Positions 48,143 through 58,966 of a DNA stretch of 64,000 nucleotides are shown here, in pieces. Location: the NCBI GenBank assembly GCA_026874595.1, contig CM049320.1, positions 7,193,464 through 7,257,463 on the forward strand. Reading direction: 5' to 3'. The notes under the pieces were generated by a model that searched no databases, was not told where the DNA came from, and was given only the letters and a program-made list of their open reading frames with translations. The DNA is from Sipunculus nudus (lineage: Eukaryota > Annelida > Sipuncula > Golfingiida > Sipunculidae). Every line of letters starts with the position of its first letter. Position 1 is the first letter of the stretch. The translations under genes were made by a program, and so were the position numbers.

Positions 48143-48298
48143 TGTTACGAAGACAAATTGCTCAGGGAAATATATACGGCCGATCCGGGATTCGAACCCA
48201 TGTCCGCGGCGCACATGTCCGGCGTTCCAACCGCTTCGCTAGAAAAGCAAGCTTCACTAGCGAGACAGTTCGGTCCGCTTTTATGTTACCACGTAACA
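48143..48298 (-). repeat. TRIM 5' LTR
   Basis: 156 bp. Begins and ends with the short inverted repeat TGTTACG / CGTAACA and carries intact A-box-like and B-box motifs on the minus strand. Confidence 0.8.
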
Positions 48299-49459
48299 CT
48301 ATATATTCCACTATTGGCACTTGTGTTACTGTAAGTTATTTATGTTTTGAAAAAAAAGAACTTGACGTATTTCTCACATTTGTATACATCAGGAATTTAA
48401 TGCGTGTTGCAATATTTAATCATATCTTTTATCGATATTTTGTCCTTTCCAAAGCCAAATTTAATTAACTCTTTCCTGCTATTTGAAGGAAGAGTTACAG
48501 AAGGGAATCCCTTGTAGCAAATATCTAAAAGAGAGACAAACAAATTATATGTAAAAATTATCCCCGTCTAGTACAGAGAAACTAATTACATATATTCATA
48601 ATGACCTTCCTTGTATCAGATAAACTTCCTCCTTGAAAATAGAAATATGTATTTATAATCAGGCTTAAGTCGGCATGCAAACAGTCACTGTACAAAGAAA
48701 TGTTTACGTCAGTGTTTTGTTGTTTCCGGCCTTTACGCAAAAAAAGGCCAAAAAAAAAACACCAGGTGTAATAATCAACTACATAAGGCCCCTACCTTTT
48801 CACTGAAAACTTGGAATTATAAAGGAATTCAAGGCGTATATATAACATTAGATTAGGTGCTACATTATTCGCATTTTTGAAAGTAATAATTTAAAGTGGA
48901 AATCGCATTTTGTCTACCTGAACGGAGACATGTGATAATTCTTAGAAAATCATGCTATTCAGCACCGGATGTGGCTGCTAGAAGTTGGCTATAATAACAA
49001 CGGGGATCACCACAAAGAAGCGATAACATGTACACACTGATGACAATGTGAAATTTATGCCGTGCTTGACCCAACAACCTAATCATAAAAAGTTAAGAGA
49101 GGACTCCATTAGAGCTAAATAAAGGCAGTTACGCAGTAAATGGAAGTCCCCAAGAGGATTGGCCTACAGAATTCGGCCGCTTCCTGAGGTTTCGAAATCC
49201 TTGACCTTTAATGCCCGTAACCAAGTCAGTTAGTGTGCAACTCCCTGCTGCTCACGACAGATGGCGTTAAAGAACACGTGACAGTTTTATGAGACATTTA
49301 AGAGGCTTTATATAAATGTTGCGTCACCAATAAATACAAACAGGTGATCCTCTCCTTTAGTGGGCACCAAAATAGAGTAGGAAGTTTATGATACACCATT
49401 ACTTTATCAAGCCGCGAGCCGCCATTACATCAATTGAGTTGTGATTGACTGTTTGGCCC

Positions 49460-49462
<3 letters not shown>
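48299..49462. other. No gene recognised
   Basis: AT-rich with no domain-bearing frame. Confidence 0.4.
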
Positions 49463-49499
<37 letters not shown>

Positions 49500-49502
49500 A
49501 AT

Positions 49503-49556
<54 letters not shown>

Positions 49557-49560
49557 TATA
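49463..49560. repeat. (CA)n and (AT)n microsatellites
   Basis: CA repeats at 49463-49497 and AT/GTAT repeats at 49509-49560. Confidence 0.9.
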
Positions 49561-49606
49561 TGCATACATATACATTATTCTCAGGTTATTTAAACATTGT
49601 CTGATG

Positions 49607-49637
49607 TGTTACGAAGACAAGTTGTTGAGGGGAAAAT
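49607..49637 (-). repeat. Fragment of the TRIM LTR
   Basis: TGTTACGAAGACAAGTTGTT at 49607 matches the plus-strand left edge of the TRIM 5' LTR (48143) for about 30 bases, then diverges. Confidence 0.5.
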
Positions 49638-49740
49638 CCTGTAAACAATGTACTATAAACAATATGTAATCTCGTAAACAAGGTATGATAAAACAATGTG
49701 TCCAGGTCAGGGCCTAATAAATTTGAAAACTATTAAGCAT

Positions 49741-50489
49741 CCCGACGAGAGCCCCCAATTTGATGTTACGGAACCTAATATAAACAGATCACGAATGCGT
49801 GATGAACACAGATTTTGTAATGGAGATAACAAAATCAGATTCCGCAACACTAGGCAGCGGGAAATGTCTAGGGGAATGAATAAAGAAGTCAGTGATTTTT
49901 TTGTTAACAAATAACTACAATTTATTCCTAAAACAACCCTAACAATACAATACAATTATACAGTGAAACAGTGGTAAAGCAACAAGTCAATACAATCACA
50001 GAAAGATAATGGTACAATACCTGGATACCAAAAGTGTCACCAAAATAAGTCCTTTGAAAGTAAGCTCTCGGAGAATGACAGTCCAGTGGAAAGTTCTTGC
50101 AATAACACAGAAAGTAAACTGAATCCAAATGTATAAAATCCAGGAAAGTTCTTGAAAAATCTATAATTGCCGCATTCGTCGGATAAGGTCCTGACACACG
50201 CTTCTGCGTCCGCTGGAATCTGCTCTGCTGTCTGCCTCCTGGTTCTAAAAAAACAGCCCTTTATATAACTTCACACCCTAAGCCGGGAACCTTCTACTTC
50301 TGGAACAGTCTATAAGGTCTCTACTCAACAGTAAACACGCGTTTCAGGAATTCTCTAGAAAGACATAGCCGTGTGTCTCCACATAAACCAGGCTAATCAC
50401 GTGAAAGCGTGAAAACTCAAAGCCCACATGACAACGAGAGTTCAACCAGTACGGAATGTAACAACAGCACGAGTTACGCCCGTGTCACA
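49741..50489 (-). mobile_element. LTR (5' LTR plus PBS, otherwise truncated) of another retrotransposon
   Basis: On the minus strand an LTR-like unit runs from TGTGACACGGGCGTAAC (50489) to GGTTCCGTAACA (49764), about 726 bp. After three bases it is followed by TTGGGGGCTCTCGTCGGG (49741-49758), a near match to the PBS of the gypsy and TRIM elements in this window. No internal coding region follows to the left, so it is a remnant. Its ends (TGTGACAC.../...GTAACA) resemble those of the TRIM and the gypsy element. A Leu/Tyr-rich minus frame at 49707-49955 has no match that I recognise. Confidence 0.55.
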
Positions 50490-50536
50490 TAATAGAGCAC
50501 CTGTAACAAATGATAATATCCATTTAAAAGCGTTAA

Positions 50537-52900
50537 TGTGACATACACAAAATGTGTAGCCACTTATGTGTTATTTTATATGTAATGTTTGAATATTAGC
50601 TCTAGTGAAGCGTAAATTGAGGGTCCGCTGACCATTTTTCACTTTTTGGTTGTAATCTACTTGCCCGGGCCAGTGAAGGCAGTAAACACAGTTGCCTGGC
50701 GAGCGAGTGCACCTAGGCCGGAACTTCCGCCCATGACGTCATGTTTCGGTTCTCGCTCGATGAAGCCATCGTGTTTACTATTCTTTCCTGTGTTTTTCAG
50801 GTTAGTAACGTTTCCAATGCTTAAGCTCCAATTATAAATCCGTAGTATTGTTAAATAACGAAAAGGGATTAGAACTGCATGAGTTTTGACACGTATTATC
50901 TTGTAGAAATGATACTTTGGTAGTTTCCCCGCATGCACATAAAACGTTTGCTACCCAGCGTTCGCGCCATGTTCATTTTCACAGAACTCAGAGTTTCTGA
51001 GTTTCTCCCGTGTCTGTATTAGGCAAATCCCAAGCATGTATAAGGTTATTTACTACTGTTATCTTGCTAGTTAAATGTGTAAATACTATTGATTATGGCA
51101 AGTTTTTGATTTGGTGCGAGTTTGTGAAGTTAGTGCAGATTTCACGCTTCACAAGTTGTTCACGTGCAAAAGTCATAGGTCATGTCCCCCCCCCCCCCCC
51201 ACCTAATATTGATCTGAGACTGATCAGGCTTGAAGTAGAAGCTGTAAACATTTAATACTTGTCTTCATGATCACATATTTATTATGATATTCTCTTAATA
51301 ATATAGAGAGGTATTTTATGTGTTTGGGTAATGGTACATGCCCAGGGATATAGATTGCTGATGCAGAGTAATAGATCTATCAAGTCAGTTGACAGGCCAT
51401 ACTTTATGTTGGTACCAATATACATGAATTTGGAATCAGCTAATGTTTAAAGATCCAGGTCTTCTATTATGTCATTGGATTTATGTTCAACTCAGTAATA
51501 TTTATAAAACAGTATTGAGACAGAGGCTCACCATATTCAGGATTTATCAGGAATAGGTACTCAGCTATTTTATATAAAGCCATAGTTTGTGAGATAGTTA
51601 AATCCTTACCCAAATTCAAGTGGTAAACAGGGTCAATGAACACTGTCATTTGGTTAAGTAAGAAAGCCATTTTTAGTGACACCCATCTGTTGCTTGATGA
51701 TAATAACTTTTAATATAAATTTGCACATTTGTAATTGCCAGAATTAAAAGAGGATTGTGTAAGGCAAGTAGTAATCTGGAGGTAACTTTGTATATTTCAT
51801 TATTGGTGTAACAACATATTTTGGACTTGAACTTTACACTTGCAATGAAAATCATCTCAACATCATTGAAATATTTGTTGTGTTTTAAGTGCTGCCACCT
51901 GTCGGAGGTTAGGGAAACTAAAACGTTATTTGAGAGATCAGGTTCCAGCTCTATGCATATGAATGTCATACAGTGTTAGAGAGAAGTAAATCATTGGACA
52001 TGCATGATGAGTGATAATATTTAATTCTATCAATATTATGATAAAGATGTTTGTTTTATCATAGACATCCTAACAGTACTCATTGAATTAAGCTGATATG
52101 TTTATGTTTAATAATAACTCAGGTCCAGGTTTATTGTTAGCAGGCATTATGTGAGCACTTCCATTGTAAATAGCATTTATTTATCAGGTTGTCAGATGGA
52201 AAATCAGCACATGTGGATTAGTCAGATTGTTAAAATATGTTAATATATATTACCATTTATTTCTAAAAGTAAATGTAGATCACTTGCTTGTGCATGAAGT
52301 TGGTAAACCAGGATCAATCGATTACTTATGTAAAACCTTGTGCTATATAATTTAAATGCAGTTGACATGATAGTATAGTTAATGATGACACATATTAAAC
52401 ACAAGTATCCGAGGGTGTTATGTTCGAATCCAGAACAGTATGTCCATGTTTACATAGAAGATGATGACCCTTAAATTGGAAATGTAACATGTAAACCCAG
52501 ATCAGCTTGTGATGATATATGTTAAATTCAGTTCGTGAATATTTATTATATGAGACTACTGTTTATTTCTTATTATGATATGATGACTTAACAGGCTATC
52601 ATGGTGATATTGAAATGTATCAACAACATTGCATAGAGATTAGACTGAATATTGCTATGAGAGACTTTGAATATAGGTTTGAGTTTAAAGGCCAATATTG
52701 TCGGACTCGTAGGTACACGGTATTTATTATGCTAGTAAATGATATTTGAGGGACGCATGCATGTGACGATGTATTTGTACTTGAAGAATAAAGATGATGT
52801 TTCGGTTTTCGCTCGATGAAGACATCGTGTTTACTATTCTTTCCTGTGTTTTTCAGGAGTGACATCTGTATACCCAGGTCCCCTGTTCGGACCTGTAACA
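50537..52900 (+). repeat. Gypsy 5' LTR (2364 bp)
   Basis: Starts TGTGACATAC and ends CTGTAACA. It is unusually long because of a ~2.06 kb segment between two 60-bp repeats (50741-50800 and 52797-52856). The first repeat is followed by donor-like GTTAGT and the second ends in pyrimidines plus CAG. A TTTTATATG box lies at about 50575 and AATAAA at about 52787. A 21-base stretch with TGACGTCA (50734-50741) is present here but not in the 3' LTR. Confidence 0.9.
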
Positions 52901-52906
52901 GATTTC

Positions 52907-52923
52907 TGGGGCTCGTCCGGGAT
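52907..52923 (+). other. Primer-binding site of the gypsy element
   Basis: TGGGGCTCGTCCGGGAT lies six bases after the LTR end. It is nearly the tRNA-Pro-type PBS known from other retroelements (one G fewer), so a tRNA-Pro-like primer is inferred. Confidence 0.7.
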
Positions 52924-52999
52924 CAATGCCTACAGGCACCGAGGCATTGGTCCAGTGATTTCCGAACCAAGCATCAGTGTGAGACAGAGCCAGCTGTCC

Positions 53000-53560
53000 A
53001 TGTTCATCATGGAAGGTAGTGAGCGGAAGAACATTGTGTGGCAGATCCGCAAGACCTTGCTTCGAATGAATGCCAATGACATGTTCACAGTCGCTACAAG
53101 TGTTGGTCAAGTTCCAGATCTTGATCCACCTAGTCTAACCAGAGAGGACGAAGAAGGATGTTACGACTATATCCTGAGCTACATCAATAGCAAGACCCTG
53201 TTACAGTCAGAGGATCAGGGCATGTCCCACTTGTTACATTTGCGGGACCTAATCGTTGAGAACTTAGAGCAACAAGACCACGGGATAACCATGACTACGA
53301 AGGCAGTGACGGGTCCAGGTGCTAAAGAGCCAGAGTCGCCGGTCAACTCACTGAACCAAGGTGATGATGTTTTGGCACCAACTTCGATTAAATGGCCAAC
53401 TAGTTCCACTGATAGCCGTTGTCATGGAATACCTACTGACACAAATCAAGCACCTGTGGGGATGATATCATTGAAAGACCTATCGTTTCTGCAGAGTAGA
53501 GAGTTTCCGTGGGGTACTCCGGATAATTTAAGCTGGGACGTTCAAGGACATGTTGATTAA
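53000..53560 (+). pseudogene. Gypsy gag, N-terminal part
   Basis: A frame open from inside the LTR end. Likely starts are ATG 53000 or 53009 (MFIMEGSERKNIVWQIRKTL). A helical, Leu-rich N-terminal domain is followed by a Pro/Ser linker. The frame closes at 53560 and gag continues in another frame, so there is a frameshift near 53540. The domain is not one that I can name. Confidence 0.65.
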
Positions 53561-54374
53561 TAGGGATGATGTCACAATTGATGAACTCAAAAGTCTCCTT
53601 CGCTCTCACTTAGGTGAGAAGAGTAGCACAGAGTTGTTTCAAGTACTGATGTGTGCCCGACAGTATGAGCATGAAAGCCTGCAGCAATTTGTGTATAGAA
53701 TGATGGGGTTGAGACAGAAGATTACATTCTCCTCAAAACAAGCTGACACAGACATCACATATGACTCAAGGACTGTCTAGGACGTTTTCTTGCACACTGT
53801 TTACTAGGGGTTAGCCGAAAAGTATAGTGACCTAAGGAGGGAACTGAAGCCTTTACTTACAGACTCTGAAACCAGTGATGAGGCCCTCCTCAGGCGTATT
53901 AATAAGGTGGCCGGTGAAGAGACTGAAAGAAAAAGGCGCTTAGGCCACCAGTCCCGTAAGATCACCCAGGCTCACAGTGGTCAAGTGGAGTCCACAAAGA
54001 CTAATAAAGTGAATGAGAATGCTGAGTTGAAGTCCAGGGAAAAAGTTATAGAGCAGCTTTCAGCTAAGCTTGAAGCTTTAACTGAAATAGTTTACTCAAT
54101 ACAGAAACCTACATCACAGTCAGTGCCGATGTCAAATGCACCAGAGACAGCTAGAGAGTCATCAAATCAGAGTACCTATCACCATGTCAACAACCGCCCT
54201 AGACCACAGAGAAGTTCTCGACCATACGGCTGTCCTGAATGTTTACAGGAAAACCTGCAGGGTTGCAACCACTGTTTCATATGTGGAGCAGAAGGTCATC
54301 GCGCTGTCGGCTGCATGAAGAAACCAAGTCAGTTGGGAAACGGACCCCGGTCATTGAGGAGTTACGACCAGTGA
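53550..54374 (+). pseudogene. Gypsy gag, capsid and CCHC zinc-knuckle part
   Basis: Continues gag with a capsid-like helical region (HLGEKSSTELF, CARQYEHESLQQFVYRMMGL) and two in-frame stops, TAG at 53778 and 53805. A coiled-coil-like segment (REKVIEQLSAKLEALTEIV) and a nucleocapsid zinc knuckle CFICGAEGHRAVGC (CX2CX4HX4C, near 54272) follow. Gag packages the element's RNA; with two stops this copy is inactive. Confidence 0.8.
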
Positions 54375-54492
54375 CCGGCCCAGAGTCAAAGTCCCAGAGG
54401 AAGCGAGCAAAGAAAACAAAAATGAATACAGTCTATCTCAGTTCACCAGATTCAAGGCATCAACCACAGCACCCATCAGAAAAGGTAGCCAG

Positions 54493-54897
54493 TTGGTGGA
54501 AGACAAGTGTATCCTTAAGTGCAATATAAATGGGTATGCCGTTGAAGTGTTATTGGACACTGGTGCTCAAGTTAGTATAATTGGTCGGACGTGGAAAGAT
54601 AAATGTATGCCCAGGCAGCTAGTTCATCCTTTAAATGAGATTATGGAAGGCACAGACCTTGAAGTCTTCGCTGCGAATGGGGAAGCCATACCCTATGATT
54701 GTTGGGTAGAAGTGACATTGAATCTGCCCGGTAATAATGATCCAGATTTAGCCATACAAGTCCCATTCCTTGTGAGCCTAGTGAACCTTGATCGACCTCT
54801 CCTTGGGTTTAATGTCATTCAGGAACTTGTCAAGTGTCAGAAAAGAGGAGCCCAAGTGTTGACAACATTAGGAGACCTACTTAGTACGGCTATGTAA
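54493..54897 (+). pseudogene. Gypsy aspartic protease
   Basis: The active-site block VEVLLDTGAQVSIIG (near 54543) gives the DTGA signature of retropepsins. It is followed by a hydrophobic flap region and LLGFNVIQELV, the position of the second conserved block. In its family it cleaves Gag-Pol. It sits in a different frame from both neighbours, showing frameshifts on each side. Confidence 0.8.
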
Positions 54898-54970
54898 TAC
54901 TGAGAGTGAGAAAGCTCGTTCAATCGTTAAGTCTCTTGAAGCATGGGAGTCACCTGCTGGCCAAGAAGTA

Positions 54971-56242
54971 GTGAAAGTCGGCGTCAAGGGATTTGTGGTC
55001 CGATCCGGTCAAGTTGCTTATGTGAAGTGCAACATTCGCTCAGATCTCTTTGTGCAGGACTCTGTAGTGCTTTTTGAATCCAGTCTAGTCAGTCTCCCAT
55101 TGGAACAGTTAGATATTGTGGACGGACTTGTTGAGGTACACACAAATCCAAGACCACACGTCAAGATCCCTGTGGGGAATCACACTCAAAATGATATAAC
55201 GATTCCAGGCCAAACCATTTTGGGTCATATTCAGTTAATAGAGAAGATTTTAGACACTGATCAGAAGGATGGTCCCAAGCTAGATGTCCGAGTCAACCAC
55301 GCAAGTTTAGAACATCCACGGTGTGATACTGCAGCTACAGAGCAACAGCTGTGGCACCCTCCAGTTGATCTCGGCCATTTGAGTGAAGAGAAACAGGTAG
55401 CGGTGAAGCAGATGTTATATGAGGAGTCTGGTGCTTTCGCTCGCGATGATGGTGATATCGGATGCATTCCTGAGCTTAAAATGGTCATTAACTTGAAGGA
55501 CAATATCTCGTGCAGAGATCCTATGCATCGATTCCAAAGCCACTGTTTAAGGAGGTGAAAGCTCACATTCAGGATCTTCTAGTCAAAGGTTGGATAGTTC
55601 GGTCGAGATCACCATACTCTGCACCAGCTGTTTGCGTACGAAAGAAAGATGGTTCCCCATGCCTATGCATAGAATACCGCCTCCTTAATCAAAAGACTGT
55701 GCCAGGTAGACATCCGCTGCCACGCATACAGGATCTCACAGATACACTAGGTGGTTACCAGTGGTTTTCAATCCTACACCAGGGGAAGGCGTACCACCAG
55801 GGATTCATAGTCGAGGTATATGACAGCGTTCATAACCCCCTACGGACTCTCAAACGCCCCAGCCGCTTTCCAGAGATACATGAAGGAGATTTAAGAGTCA
55901 CTCCGAGATGAGTGTTGTATTCTATATCTAGACGATATACTTTGCTTTGCTAAAACATTCGAGGACTATGTGGGAGGGCTGAGAAGAGTTCTTAGAGTTC
56001 TCCAGCAACATGGTGTGAAGCTCCGACCAGCAAAATGTGAACTGTTCAAATCTGAAATCAGATACGTTGGGCGACTTGTATCTTCTGATGGTCTCAGGAT
56101 TGACTCCAAAGGCCTAGAGGCTGTTCTAGCATTGAAAGTAAAGACACCGGCTACAGTTGGAGATGTCCGGAAATTGTTAGTTTTCTCAGCTATACCGCAC
56201 GTACATACAGGATTTTTCGCAGATCGCAAGGCCAATCTATGA
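54971..56242 (+). pseudogene. Gypsy reverse transcriptase with preceding linker
   Basis: A linker (54971-55400) leads into the RT fingers, split over frames at 54971-55558 and 55510-55911. Recognisable blocks are LVKGWIVRSRSPYSAPAVCV, KKDGSPCLCIEYRLLN, HPLPRIQDLTDTLGGYQWF and the catalytic YLDDIL at 55925-55942. The thumb begins KCELFKSEIRYVGRLVSSDG. A short in-frame deletion and frameshifts lie between 55810 and 55910, where part of the conserved palm is missing. The polymerase is therefore non-functional. Confidence 0.85.
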
Positions 56243-56249
56243 GCTTTTA

Positions 56250-57089
56250 CAAGGGAAAGGTGATTATCCAGTCAACAGGGCCAAGAAAGGTAAAGGTGCC
56301 CATCTTCCATCAAAGACCCCTATCCAGTGGACCACTGAACACCAGAGAACTTTAGAGAGGCTCATAGACATTCTGACCAATCCACAAGTACTTACGTATC
56401 CGAAGTTTGACTTACCCTTCGTGTTACACACAGACGCTTCAGAGCAAGGGTTAGGAGCAGTCTTGTACCAACGCCAAGATGGAAAGTTGAGAATTGTCGC
56501 ATTTGGTTCAAGAACCCTGTCCCCTGCCAAGAAGAATTACCATCTGCATGCCAGCAAGTTAGAATTCCTTGCCATGAAATAGGCTATATGTGAAAAGTTC
56601 AGGGATTATGTGTACTATGCACCTCACTTTACCGTATACACTGACAATAACCCTTTGACTTATGTGATGAGTACTGCCAAGCTCAATGCGGTTGGTCATA
56701 GATGGGTAGGTGAACTTTCTGATTTTCGTTTCGATATCAGGTATCGTCCTGGGAAGGTCAACGTAGATGCTGACACCCTGTCCCGCCTGCCTCTGGACAT
56801 ACACACCTATGTTAATGAATGCACAGAAGAGCTGTCAAGGGAAATTGTTTGCGCCACCTGGGAGGGATGTCGAGCTGCTAGGAAAAATGATGTAGCATAT
56901 GTAGCAGTCTTCAACCTGTCAAGAGACGAACCTGACCACCCTAGTGGGGGATTACCAAACATTGAACGTGATGAATTGACGAGGGCCCAGAAGGCAGATC
57001 CTCATATCAAAGAGTCGATCAAATTGAAAAAAAAACATACACTGTACTACCAGATGATGTGCGCCGGAAAACTACAGGCCATATCTTGA
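56250..57089 (+). pseudogene. Gypsy RNase H
   Basis: One frame with a single stop (TAG 56580-56582, where Trp is normally expected). Conserved acidic residues are in FVLHTDASEQGLGAVL, LEFLAMK and FTVYTDNNPLTYV, followed by DFRFDIRYRPGKVNVDADTL. It degrades the RNA strand of RNA/DNA hybrids in its family. Confidence 0.8.
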
Positions 57090-58086
57090 GACTAATGCGT
57101 GAGTGGAACAAACTTCACTTAGAGAGTGGGATACTCTATCGCCGGACATGTCGAGGTCCACAGTTGTTCCTACCAGGAGAGTTTAAGCCACTTGTTCTGA
57201 AATGTTTGCATAATGACATGGGTCACGTAGGGACAGAGCGAGTCATCAGCTTAGCAAGGGATCGCTTCTATTGGCCGTACATGAAGAGAGACATTGAGGA
57301 ATTTGTAACCAGAAAGTGTTCTTGCATAAAGCAGAAGAAGCCAACTACCCACGTCCGAGCACCCATGGGAAGTATTACCACCAATTCACCCCTTGAGCTT
57401 GTGTCCATCGATTACTTACACTTAGAGAAGTGCAAGGGTGGGTTTGAGTACATATTGGACGTGGTGGACCATTTCACCAGATTTAGGCAAGCATATGCCA
57501 CCAAGGATAAGTCTAGGAAAACAGCTGCTCGAAAACTCTTCGATGACTGTATCCCACGATTTGGTTACCCGTCAAAACTACACCACGATCAGGGACGTGA
57601 ATTTGAAAATGAACTGTTCAAAACGCTACAAAAGCTAACAGGAGTGGGTCATTTCAGGACCACACCATACCATCCACAAGGAAATCCCGCAGAGAGATTT
57701 AATAGGACATCACTCCAAATGCGCAGGACGCTTGAGGAGAAAGAAAAAGCAAATTGGAAAGAGCATCTTCCACAAGTGGTGCTGCTTATAATTTTACTAG
57801 ACATGAAGCCACAGGCTTTGCACCGTTCTTCTTGTTATATGGTCGTCACCCGAGGCTGCCCATTGACATGATATTTGGACTGAATGATAACGAGAACACT
57901 TCTTCCCCGAAAAGCTATGCAGCGAAGTGGGCAGTGAGGATGAAGGATGCCTACCGGATTGCTTCTGACAATAGTAAACAGTCGAGTGCACGTGGAAAAA
58001 AGTATTATGATCGTCACCAGAAGGGAGTTGTCCTCCAACCCGGCGACCGCGTTCTTGGCAGAAATTTAAGTGAGGTGGCCCAGTAA
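57059..58086 (+). pseudogene. Gypsy integrase
   Basis: The zinc-binding region ([12 protein letters not shown]...CSC) is followed by the catalytic core with [14 protein letters not shown] and NPAERFNR, giving the D, D, E triad. The spacing between the last D and E counts as 34 rather than the usual 35, perhaps a one-codon loss. A frameshift near 57780 moves the rest to another frame ([20 protein letters not shown]). A further shift near 58075 separates the C-terminal region. It inserts element DNA; the TTAA duplication is its footprint. Confidence 0.85.
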
Positions 58087-58833
58087 AACTAAGGTCATAT
58101 TGGGAGAAAGAGGTGTATATTGTTAAGGAGCAAGTAAGTGATAACCCAGTATACAAGGTTTGTCCAGAGACTGGGCAGAACAGATCCCGTACACTACACC
58201 GAAACCTTCTCAATCTGGTAAACGAGTTGAAAATCAACATCCCACCCCAAGCAAAACAGACCACCCCAAAGAGAAAGATAGCTACACGACAGGTTGTCAA
58301 CGAGAGTTCGTCAGACTCGGAACACGACGCGCCACAATACTATCTCAGGGTATCCAAGTCAAGGGAACCCGAGGTTGATACTCCGAGACTTAATCAACAA
58401 GCAGAACCAGAGGAACCAGATATAGTTAGTGAGGCTGCAGGAGAGGACCCGGAACCTGTTGTGGAGCAGGAAACGACGCAGCATTTCATACACCATACTG
58501 AGGAAATGGCACCAGGGGTTGAGAGTGGTTGAGCCTGAGAATGTAGCAGGAGACCATTTGCCACAGATTCCTGCAGTAGCTCATGTGGAACCCGAAGGAT
58601 TACCTAATCAGCCATGGGTGAGACGATCCATGAGGGAAAGGAAACCAGCCCGTCGGTTCACTTATGAGATGTTGGGTCAACCATCTTACCAGACGCACAG
58701 TGCAGTTAACATGATCGGAGCCTACGGAGTGTCGTCCAGACCAATTTGGAACATGCCAGTATATCCTGTTTCTTATCAAAAATCGTACCTTATACCAATT
58801 TTTCCCTATCCTATCCCCACCTGTGTCTATTGA
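58087..58833 (+). pseudogene. Gypsy integrase C-terminal and acidic tail region
   Basis: Two overlapping frames (58113-58532 and 58429-58833) encode a basic then Glu/Pro-rich tail with PWVRRSMRERKPARRFTY near the end. It resembles the low-complexity C-termini of gypsy polyproteins. No chromodomain or envelope motif was recognised. Confidence 0.55.
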
Positions 58834-58955
58834 TAGAATAGGATAGATTTTATGGACTTGTTGTACATTGTGATGTGACTATATATACATATGCACATAG
58901 TTAATAATGTTTTGGAGATTTCTAGTTTTCGTAATGTTGGGAGACATTTTCTTTT

Positions 58956-58966
58956 GGTGGGGGGAG
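58956..58966 (+). other. Polypurine tract of the gypsy element
   Basis: GGTGGGGGGAG directly precedes the 3' LTR and would prime plus-strand DNA synthesis. Confidence 0.75.

Larger units (their letters stand above)
47832..48298 (-). mobile_element. TRIM-like element (467 bp) with tRNA-like promoter in its LTRs
   Basis: Two direct repeats, 47832-47992 and 48143-48298, flank 150 bp and are bordered by the 4-bp duplication CTAT (47828-47831 and 48299-48302). Read on the minus strand the order is 5' LTR (TGTTACGTGG...CGTAACA), a primer-binding-like site (TGGGGCTCGTCCAACG, 48123-48138), a short non-coding interior, a purine tract AAGAGGGGG, then the 3' LTR (TGTCACGGGG...). This is the full architecture of a terminal-repeat retrotransposon in miniature. 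Each LTR also contains an A-box-like TAGCGAAGCGGTTGG and a perfect B box GGTTCGAATCC about 34 bases apart, so a tRNA-like sequence is built into the LTR. No protein is encoded; mobilisation must come from an autonomous LTR element. Confidence 0.8.

Noticed and set aside
48181-48260. Functional tRNA gene on the minus strand
   Set aside because: A and B boxes are present, but acceptor and anticodon stems do not pair convincingly, and the same sequence recurs in the partner LTR; treated as part of the TRIM.
49030-49065. Second hammerhead-like string (CTGATGA...GAAA)
   Set aside because: Stem II would have only three pairs and a one-base loop and no stem I or III can be drawn.
57797-58300. 167-codon minus-strand ORF
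   Set aside because: Antisense shadow of the gypsy integrase region.
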